Positions 54,082-61,727 of a stretch of 64,000 nucleotides of DNA are shown in pieces. Source of the stretch: Siderastrea siderea (Eukaryota; Cnidaria; Anthozoa; Scleractinia; Rhizangiidae); contig OZ034971.1 of the NCBI GenBank assembly GCA_964030785.1, positions 39,326,804 to 39,390,803 on the forward strand. The letters are read 5' to 3'. A model generated the notes under the pieces. That model was not told the origin of the DNA and did not search any database. It worked only from the letters and a program-made list of their open reading frames with translations. Within the stretch, counting starts at the first letter, position 1; each line of letters starts with the position of its first letter. Made by a program: the position numbers and the translations under genes.

Positions 54082-54153
54082 GGCTTGTTAGCTCAATTGG
54101 TCAGAGCGCTGCACCGGTATCGCAGAGGTCAGGGTTCGAGTCCCGGCAAGCCT
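54082..54153 (+). tRNA. tRNA-like gene, copy 4 of 7
   Basis: D-loop GGTCAGAG; its spacer has a unique A-to-T change (CCGCTGTTC at 54236-54244). Confidence 0.5.
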
Positions 54154-54328
54154 GATTTTTTCAGGCTTTCTTTTCGCAACTGCATAAGCTGCGTTAATAA
54201 CTGCGAGGATCTTCTTTACATTTATTTCTTCATTCCGCTGTTCAAATATATGAACTTCATATATTCATAATTTCATCTTCATCTTTCCCGGGTATATTAC
54301 GAACCAATTTAATGACCAGCTCCCAGTT

Positions 54329-54400
54329 GGCTTGTTAGCTCAATTGGTCAGAGCGCTGCACCGGTATCGCAGAGGTCAGGGTTCGAGTCCCGGCAAGCCT
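54329..54400 (+). tRNA. tRNA-like gene, copy 5 of 7
   Basis: D-loop GGTCAGAG; otherwise as copy 1. Confidence 0.5.
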
Positions 54401-54575
54401 GATTTTTTCAGGCTTTCTTTTCGCAACTGCATAAGCTGCGTTAATAACTGCGAGGATCTTCTTTACATTTATTTCTTCATTCCGCAGTTCAAATATATGA
54501 ACTTCATATATTCATAATTTCATCTTCATCTTTCCCGGGTATATTACGAACCAATTTAATGACCAGCTCCCAGTT

Positions 54576-54647
54576 GGCTTGTTAGCTCAATTGGTCAGAG
54601 CGCTGCACCGGTATCGCAGAGGTCAGGGTTCGAGTCCCGGCAAGCCT
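54576..54647 (+). tRNA. tRNA-like gene, copy 6 of 7
   Basis: D-loop GGTCAGAG; the terminator has T7 rather than T6, which makes this unit 248 bp. Confidence 0.5.
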
Positions 54648-54823
54648 GATTTTTTTCAGGCTTTCTTTTCGCAACTGCATAAGCTGCGTTAATAACTGCG
54701 AGGATCTTCTTTACATTTATTTCTTCATTCCGCAGTTCAAATATATGAACTTCATATATTCATAATTTCATCTTCATCTTTCCCGGGTATATTACGAACC
54801 AATTTAATGACCAGCTCCCAGTT

Positions 54824-54895
54824 GGCTTGTTAGCTCAATTGGTTAGAGCGCTGCACCGGTATCGCAGAGGTCAGGGTTCGAGTCCCGGCAAGCCT
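54824..54895 (+). tRNA. tRNA-like gene, copy 7 of 7
   Basis: D-loop GGTTAGAG as in copies 1 and 2. Its spacer ends at 55016, where the target duplication begins. Confidence 0.5.
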
Positions 54896-55093
54896 GATTT
54901 TTTCAGGCTTTCTTTTCGCAACTGCATAAGCTGCGTTAATAACTGCGAGGATCTTCTTTACATTTATTTCTTCATTCCGCAGTTCAAATATATGAACTTC
55001 ATATATTCATAATTTCAGAATTAGTTTTGTACGTACTATATTTCGGCTGGCCAAACCAGCCTTCTTCAGGTACAATGGAGTTTACATAACAGT

Positions 55094-55288
55094 AAATCTA
55101 AACCCACTACAGCCGCACAACATTTCATTTCCTCGCCTAACCACACTGCTAATGACATACAATTAATCCCCATTGAAAAAGTCTTCTCCAACCGAGACTC
55201 AATCCATAAGGCCAGGGAAGCTTTTTTAATTTTAAAATTCAGAACACTTGTTCCCGATGGCCTTAACATACGCGAAGAAACCTATTAG
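55094..55288 (+). pseudogene. Penelope-like GIY-YIG endonuclease C-terminus
   Basis: About 64 codons ending in TAG. The sequence HFISSPNHTANDIQLIPIEK, then NRDSIHKAREAFLI and TLVPDGLNIREE, matches the conserved C-terminal part of Penelope-like endonucleases (H-F, N-H, D-I, R-x2-E, G-L-N). The RT and the GIY-YIG catalytic start are absent. Confidence 0.75.
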
Positions 55289-55453
55289 TTTTTCTACTTT
55301 TACTATTTTATTGTCATTTTTAAGTTTAGCATATTTTAAATTTTTTATTTTACACTGTTTACATATTTCCTGTATTTAGTTTTACGTATTTCCGGTATTT
55401 CGTAAGATTCCATTATCACCATATAAATTTAAACATAGCCAATGTAAACTCCA

Positions 55454-55502
55454 TTGTACCTGAAGAAGGCTGGTTTGGCCAGCCGAAATATAGTACGTAC
55501 AA
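55454..55502 (+). ncRNA. hammerhead-ribozyme-like motif in the terminal repeat
   Basis: TTGTAC (stem I) - CTGAAGA (core box; position 7 is free) - A - GGCTGG TTTGG CCAGCC (stem II) - GAAA - TATA - GTA - C - GTACAA (stem I closing). Hammerheads with a tiny stem III are known in Penelope-like terminal repeats. Two departures from a clean motif, an extra A before stem II and an unpaired C after GTA, suggest a degenerate or inactive copy. The inverse motif lies in the left arm (55027-55075, minus strand). Confidence 0.4.
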
Positions 55503-55559
55503 AACTAATTCTCTTATTCTACGTGGTATCGGTCTCTGCTTTTCAATTTCAGTCTTCAA

Positions 55560-55900
55560 GGTAACGCTGACTACCTAAAATACTACAAAATCGGACGCTT
55601 ATACTTATCCACAAAAATAAAAAAATCCAACAAAAGTCAAACAAGACGATTACTGTGATTACTAGTCACTAAAGCGATGACAACTCTCATAGGAAGAACC
55701 AGCTATATTACTTGTGATAGAAAAGCCGTGGAAAAGCGCATTACTCCCATATCAGCAATTGTGGCCCTAAAAAATTAGCCATATTTCATTTTGGATGTGG
55801 TTTCCATTTATAATAGCTCAATGTAAGGGAGCAAAACAGAATGAATAAACGTTAACGTATTTTTATTGTAAACTACTTATGGAAAACGGTGCTACATCTG
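55560..55900. other. intergenic; no gene recognised
   Basis: AT-rich with no supported feature. Confidence 0.35.
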
Positions 55901-55902
55901 CT

Positions 55903-56170
55903 AAGGGGCGCGTTGGTGTAGTGGTTAGCGCGTTGGACTTCAGATCTGAAATTCCGTGGTTCGACAAGAAACCTTACCCCCCATTTTATACACTCAGGTG
56001 TATAAATGGGTACCAGCAACATCTGCACTGCTGGGGGTAACCCTGCGATGGACTACCATCCCATCCAGGAGGGAGAAGCAATACTCTCAGTTGCTTCATG
56101 CTACAGAAACCGGGAAAAGCTCCGGCTGTGTAGGGCTCCTTGGCTCGTGTGCTATTTTACCTTACCTTTA
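55903..56170 (+). mobile_element. tRNA-derived SINE
   Basis: The head GCGTTGGTGTAGTGGTTAGC (A box) and TCCGTGGTTCGAC (B box) is followed by the body CACTCAGGTGTATAAATGGG, GGGGGTAACCCTGCGATGGA, CCATCCCATCCAGG and TTCATGCTACAGAAACCGGG, a body I associate with coral SINEs. It ends near TTTTACCTTACC. The overlapping small frames are artefacts. Confidence 0.75.
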
Positions 56171-56880
56171 CCAATGCTGCAAAGCTAGCTTTTGGTGGAA
56201 AGCTACAATTACTGGCACAAGTCGTTGAAACGCCCTCCACTCCTACCCCTATTCAATGTTGCATAATGTTGACAGAGAGCGCTTGTCTTCATCAATTTGG
56301 TTGAAACTTTTTTACAACATTGCCATGTGGGAGAGGGAGAGAGACACAATTGTACCGACAGTGTTTCAACAAAGTGACACTGATTGTAGCTAGCCAACGA
56401 TGACAACACTTTTACTTCGCAATCATTCTTTAAGAGACATTTCCGAAGACTTATGGTAGTAAATTCGAGGGACGAGGGGTGTAGGAAGGCTCTGACACCC
56501 GCAATAGTAACAGTAGTGGATGTCAGAAACTTTAGAAAGGAACCTATACTTGCCTCAAGTCGACTTCTTAAGCCAAGACGTAGAACATAACCAACGAATC
56601 ATAGTTGAAAAAAAATGCGATGGCAATGTCGCATTGTCAAGTCACAGAAGAGTCGTCGCTATCCTCTCAACTTCTATAAAATTCCCCCCCCCCCCACCCT
56701 CCTTCCTTCATCTGTTACGTTCTATAAACATTCTCAAAGAAAATGCTGCAAAGAGGTGATGACTGTAAAACAGACTGTAAGTGAGTTGCTCTTCTTTGAA
56801 TGTTAGCCTCCGACCATAAACAATTTGATATTTCAGGGAAAACAAAGATCACTTTGCACACGAGGGGACCTTATTGTTTG
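56171..56880. other. intergenic; no gene recognised
   Basis: A poly-C tract lies at 56684-56696; frames are short. Possibly an eroded upstream part of the oxidoreductase copy that follows. Confidence 0.3.
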
Positions 56881-57090
56881 CTTGTCCAGTACAATTATCC
56901 ATTCAAAAGTCAGACGAGTTGCAGTCGTCGTCCCACTACCACTGTTCGCAACAGGGTCTGGGTGCGACTATCTCCTGGATGTCCTAAACTCAGCCTCGCT
57001 AACTGAGAGTAATAGGATTTATATTTTCTACTCGGTCACAATGAACCCTTGCACTCGACCTCCCCGTCAAACAGCTTGTTTAAGTTAGCA
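56881..57090 (+). pseudogene. oxidoreductase NAD(P)-binding remnant
   Basis: A short frame reads LFATGSGCDYLLDVLNSASL then RIYIFYSVT, the same NAD(P)-loop block as in the unit 1 and unit 3 pseudogenes (FATGSGFGYLLDVLSC; IDIFYSVRC). Everything around it is eroded. It documents an additional old copy of the gene. Confidence 0.5.
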
Positions 57091-57453
57091 AGATTCTGAC
57101 ATAACTGACGGGCCCTTAAAAGATCTTAAACGACCTTAAACGATGAAAAGGTCCCATCTATGCCCATCGTTTTCAATCGTTTATTTTAACATCGCGGATT
57201 TTTTTTCCTGCTAAACATTGTCCACCAGTGCCTGTGAACAAAAGCGATTGAACACGAAAAATGGCCAAAGATTTTCAAAAGCGCATTACAAAGATATTAC
57301 TGCTATCGCCGCGGTACCGAGTATATCCTTTACGTGAGGACGGCAATAGCACGCGAAAACTAGATATTTTCATGTGGTTTGGTCTCCTGTTCACACGCAG
57401 AAGATAAAAAACTCAGGTTTTCGAAAACGATGACGTCACATCAGTGAAGACAA

Positions 57454-57454
<1 letters not shown>
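57091..57454. other. intergenic; no gene recognised
   Basis: Contains AGGTTTTCGAAAACGATGACG (near 57414), also present at 14950 and 62390, so it is an old partial unit copy. Confidence 0.35.
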
Positions 57455-57492
<38 letters not shown>

Positions 57493-57670
57493 TTTATTAA
57501 CGTGTCAAAAACTGTAGTAGCTGAGGGGAAAAGTCCCCTCTACTAATTGTGGACACCTAACCTGCCTAACTAAAAACGTAATTAATATATATAAAATGGA
57601 AAAATATTTATATACATTTAAAGAGCCTAATTACAAAAAACTGTAAAAATATATTAAAATTCTATTAAAT
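57455..57670 (-). mobile_element. LINE 3' end with (AAT)n tail
   Basis: (AAT)n at 57455-57490 is followed by AACTTTATTAACGTGTC and GGGACACC-like sequence comparable to 33688-33750. This is the reverse-complemented 3' terminus of the same or a related LINE family. Unit 3 proper starts directly after it. Confidence 0.5.
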
Positions 57671-59129
57671 CATTACAAAGAAGCAAAAAAAGAAAAACGA
57701 TTGGAACCGGTACTCGTGGACATTGCTTGAATCTTGTGATGAACTAATCGTCAAGGGTGGCCATTCAATGTTCAATGTTCAATGACTATTCAATGTTCAA
57801 TGACTAATGACTATTTTGCTGTGCTTCTGTTGCGATGCTGTTCGTTTCTCGAAAAATATTAGCACAAAAGTATTGTTTTACTTCTTTCAGTCTTTACATG
57901 TAAAAGAGCCTTTCATAGTTTGTGAGTATGGACACTCTAAGGTGTGTAACACGAAACATTCACCTCAAGCACCTTCCCTTACCTCCCACCTCCCCATACC
58001 TCTTTCATCCATAAATATCGCGTACTATCACCCTCACCCCCCCCCCCTTACCCACCCCAATCCCTTCCACTCCTACGCCCCTACTTTTATTTCCCATTTT
58101 ATTCCAAGCCGGTTCACGCCAAGGAGCGTTACAATTGACTGTATTCTGAATTTAGAGAAAATATCACTCAGTTGTCTCAATAAAATGCGCTGCCATTTTT
58201 ATTGGAGAGCATGACCCCTCGTAGAGGTTTTTGGCCGTTTTGGTTTGAAAATTCGCAAAAATAGGTATGGTTGTAACCATTTTGATTTCAAAGTGAAAGT
58301 GAGTACGGATTTTACAGGCCAGGTTTGAAATAAGTATGGATTTTAAAGGCCAGACCTGAAAACGGATCTTGGAAAATTACATACCATAACCATGGTCTGT
58401 AATAAGGAAAATTGGTATGGAGAACCGGGCGGCACTCCACCACCAAACATTGAGAGTTGTACCCACCTTCCTCGGTCATTTTCGAAGCAAAAATAGCATG
58501 GATTCCATTCTGCTTGGGCGCCGATGTGGGACAACCTGCCATGAAGCCAACATAACTGACTAAATTAGTTTTAGCAGCGCTAACGAGTAAAAGAAAATAG
58601 AAAGGTCCCGATAAAGTTTTGATCGATCGAAGTTTCCAGTTAAGCTGTTTACATAGTAGGTGATCTGACGCCATTTAATTCGAGGCTTCAACTCGCCTCC
58701 ATTTTAACCCTTTCGCTCCCAGAGTCAATTATGAAAACTTCTAATGTATAGTTTTACCTTTTGAGTCTGTGAACGAAACCCTATAAGGTGACCACTCAAA
58801 TGAAGCCTCTTCAGCCGCGCTTTTACCATACACTATTTCTTTTTCAATATTTTGCAAAGTGAAATTTGGTATTTTTCTCTTCTTTGGGTTTGGACTCTCT
58901 TGGGAGTTAAAGGGTTTATAAGCCCCAACTTGCTCCCCACCAAACCACTGTTTGACCCTCGTAACTGTGATTTCAATTTGAAAATATATCGATTTTTACA
59001 AAATTTGCTTTCACAGTTTCCGACTGTCTTTGCACCGGACGTATAGCACACTTGACCTATGCATATCAAATAAACGTTTAAACAATTGCTCACTACAACA
59101 TATTCACGTTATGCACTGAACTTATGACG
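57671..59129. repeat. unit 3 leader: module copy before the oxidoreductase pseudogene
   Basis: 57678-57990 match 11962-12270 of unit 1. 58010-58690 match the older module at 32990-33490. GAATGTTCAATG-type short repeats lie at 57767-57800. No gene is recognised. Confidence 0.55.
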
Positions 59130-60019
59130 CACGCTTTTCGCCATTATCGAAAATCACAAACACCTTATCATCTGGTGCGTGGACCGCGTGCTGTCCAAAG
59201 TTCATAAGGTCGCATTGTTCCAAACGTCCAAACATTGTTCCAAGTACGTCGTCTTGTACGTCAAACTCAACAAGGCCATAAAATATGCTGTTGGCGATGT
59301 TTAGTGTCTTCATCATTAAGTCAAAGAAAGCGCAGGAATGCTACCTCAACGATCCCTTCACGACCTTTGCAAATTTATCACAGGATTCGACATGGGACAT
59401 TGGTTTTGTGATATCGATCATGGAAGACGAAGAGCCAATGTTTTCCCCATAGACAAACTGGTTGGCAAATGATGACCACACTTGTTCTTTGCACACGTGG
59501 CGCCCTTATCGTTCTTCTGTCAGTCAGCTGTCCAACCAACTCATAGAAGAGGCAGAGGGGATGCAGTCGCTGTCCCACTACCTTCTGTTCGCAACTGAAT
59601 CAGGATGCGGCTATCTTCTAGATGGCCTAAGCTGCCTCGCCTACAGAACACAACCTTCGTTTCACTGTAAAAGCCAAAGAAAGAAGCACATTAAAATCGA
59701 CATTTTCTACTCTGTCCGATGCAAGGCATTTTACAACTTTTTGCGTAAGCCAATCGACGATTTCCTGAGAAAGATCATTAAAAGTTACAGTGACTGTAAC
59801 TTTTAATTTCTACTTCACCAGTCCAGAGGAAGAACAAGATGATTCCGATGCACCAGACACCCAAATCCAGCTCATTATTAGTCGAATATATTTCGAAGAA
59901 GTTCTCAAGTCCGCCAATGAAAATCCTCGATGTTATTTTGTAGGGAGACCGGCGATTGCCGAAAACGTGGAAAACATATGCAAGAGAAAAGGAGTGAGGT
60001 TAGTGAAGGATTACCGCTA
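59130..60019 (+). pseudogene. flavoprotein oxidoreductase (NOX/ferric reductase-like), unit 3 copy
   Basis: This is the longest copy. In broken frames: NHKHLIIWCVDRVLSKVHK, KYVVLYVKLNKAIKYAVGDV, the NAD(P) loop SHYLLFATESGCGYLLDGLS, then HIKIDIFYSVRCKAFYNFLR, and after a frameshift an acidic insert and NPRCYFVGRPAIAENVENIC, which resembles the GRP-then-V pattern before the terminal CGP motif of NADPH oxidases. The CGP itself is absent and the frame stops at 60017-60019. Stops at about 59300 and 59318 and several shifts show that it is not functional. The family call is tentative. Confidence 0.5.
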
Positions 60020-60918
60020 ACGGACGGGGAAGCGACTGAGAAGACCGCCGTTTGTTGATAAAGTGTCTTAAGATAAGCTTCTGGGTTTTTTTTTCATTAT
60101 TGCCATTTGCGTTGTAGCCGGTCTTGTTATAGATGTTAGGAGCATCAGATCAAAAATTCGCTAAAACGCATGGCTTGAATGCGACATAGTATTGATAGCC
60201 GAAGGACTAAGCTGTATTAGAAGCTTTGAAACACATTGTCGTAGAATACGCTTAGGAATTTCGCCAGGAAGTAATTGTTTTATGATTCTTTCCTGATTAA
60301 AATTCAGACTATATTTACTGCATGCTCATTTGTCTCAAGTTTGCTCTGAATGACGCCTTCGAAGCAATGGAAAGTCGAACAAAAAAACGCACAAACTTAG
60401 CTACGAAAAATGTTTCGAAATTTCTTTAATAGAAATGTCAAACCTTCGGGGCTGTACATGTGTGAACCAAGTGAAAGGACTTGAGCGACGTGAATATATC
60501 TTGTGAGAGGAAACATATTCACCCTCTTAGTCGTCTGAAGACTTTTTAGATTTACCTACGTATGATTATTCCATAATAAGGTTTGTTTAACATAGTTTCG
60601 TGATAAATAATCGCCTTTCTATGTAGCTCTATGCAGTACACGCTCAACACGGCTGAAAGATAGCGATGAGACGGCGTCGCATTTCCAATAGTAGGTGAAA
60701 AATCTGTAGCTATTCGCCGTTAGTCTTTCTACTTCCACAACAAAATGGAAATATTTTATAGTTTGTTATTTAAGATATACTAATCCACCCAGCAAAGAGT
60801 AGGTGTCGCAGTTTTCTACTTGTTCCTATACACTCAGGCCACAGACTCAGTCACAATCAGTGAGGACACAAGCCAACGCTGTTTTTTTTCCCCTTTCGCG
60901 CTCCTCTTGTCCCTCACA

Positions 60919-60919
<1 letters not shown>
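60020..60919. other. non-coding unit sequence, unit 3
   Basis: Counterpart of 13330-14245 and 35720-36750. It carries the empty site for the unit 2 MITE (60417-60440). No gene. Confidence 0.5.
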
Positions 60920-60962
<43 letters not shown>

Positions 60963-61727
60963 ATTTGTAGAGCGCTATTTCTAGTGCTATCCAATAGCGC
61001 TTTACAATAATTTTAAAAATGTCACCAATAAAATTGATAAAAACGTAAAAATATCTGAAACATGAGAAAAATAAACTAACTAATAAAATAACTAAGCTGT
61101 AAAAATGAAAAAAACTAAGAATCATTAAAACCTTTAAATGAAACTATTGGTGTAACTAATTAACTAACTAACGGTTAACTAATTAACTAAGTAACTAACT
61201 AACTGACTAGCTAAACTATCTGAATAGCTAATCAACTGACTAACCAATAGTCTAATTATAAAATTTGTTAAAATGGTATGTCTTTATACAAGTCTTAAAA
61301 TCTGATAGCGACGCTCTCTCTTATATTATTCGGAAGGGAGTTCCATAGGCTAGGTGCTACTAAAGAGAAGCACCTATGACCATAACTTACCGTAACTTGA
61401 CAGATGGTACTTTCAGTAGGTTTTTGGAGGAGGATCGCAGATTCCTGGTTGGTACATAAGGCTCTAGCAGTTCAGTAATGTAACTAGGGGCCTGGCCGTT
61501 GAGCGCTTTGTAGGTCAAAAATAATATCTTGTAATTTATGTGCTGGCTAACTGGGAGCCAGTGTAGCTGCTTTAAGACAGGCTTGATGTGATCATACTTC
61601 CTTGTACGAGTAACAACACGAGCCGCAGCATTCTGTACATTTTGTAGGCGATCTATCAGAAATTTAGGTAGTCCATATAATAGCAAGTTGGCGTTATCTA
61701 GCTTAGATGTAATGACAGACATTCTTG
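60920..61727 (-). mobile_element. 5'-truncated LINE, unit 3 only
   Basis: The (AAT)n tail (60920-60961) and 3' UTR precede a minus-strand frame (61722-61387) with LLLYGLPKFLIDRLQNVQNA, KYDHIKPVLKQLHWLPVSQ and ILFLTYKALNGQAPSYITEL, the C-terminal RT domain of CR1/L2/Jockey-type LINEs. Past LKVPSVKLR the frame breaks (LWNSLPNNIR is in another phase). Units 1 and 2 lack it: unit 1 is uninterrupted at 14241-14275 (CCTCACAATT...CTTGTACACCAAC). Confidence 0.8.

Larger units (their letters stand above)
53104..55016. repeat. tandem array of a 247-bp tRNA-like unit inserted as one block
   Basis: Seven near-identical units of 247-248 bp (starts of the tRNA-like core at 53341, 53588, 53835, 54082, 54329, 54576, 54824), preceded by a half unit (53223-53340) and, at the far left, an inverted partial unit (53104-53223). 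The whole block lies between 12-bp duplications AGAATTAGTTTT (53092-53103 and 55017-55028). Units differ only at a few bases: D-loop GGTTAGAG in copies 1, 2 and 7 and GGTCAGAG in 3-6; CCGCTG in copy 4; one extra T in copy 6. This shows recent homogenisation. Confidence 0.9.
55029..55552 (+). mobile_element. 5'-truncated Penelope-like element between inverted arms
   Basis: Inverted arms (55029-55088 and 55441-55499, extended outward by 53051-53103 and 55500-55552) enclose the end of a Penelope-like coding region and an AT-rich 3' UTR. Truncated Penelope-like copies with an inverted terminal repeat at the 5' side are a known arrangement. The tRNA-like array is inserted in the left arm. Confidence 0.7.

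Noticed and set aside
53344..55012. Six identical 61-residue frames (MLAQLVRALHRYRR...) as a tandem gene family
   Set aside because: They are translations of the tRNA-like core and its spacer; the start lies within the D arm, and the seventh unit loses the frame by one extra T.
53104..55016. CRISPR-like array
   Set aside because: Units are 247 bp, identical throughout including the spacers, and contain polymerase III boxes; the genome is eukaryotic.
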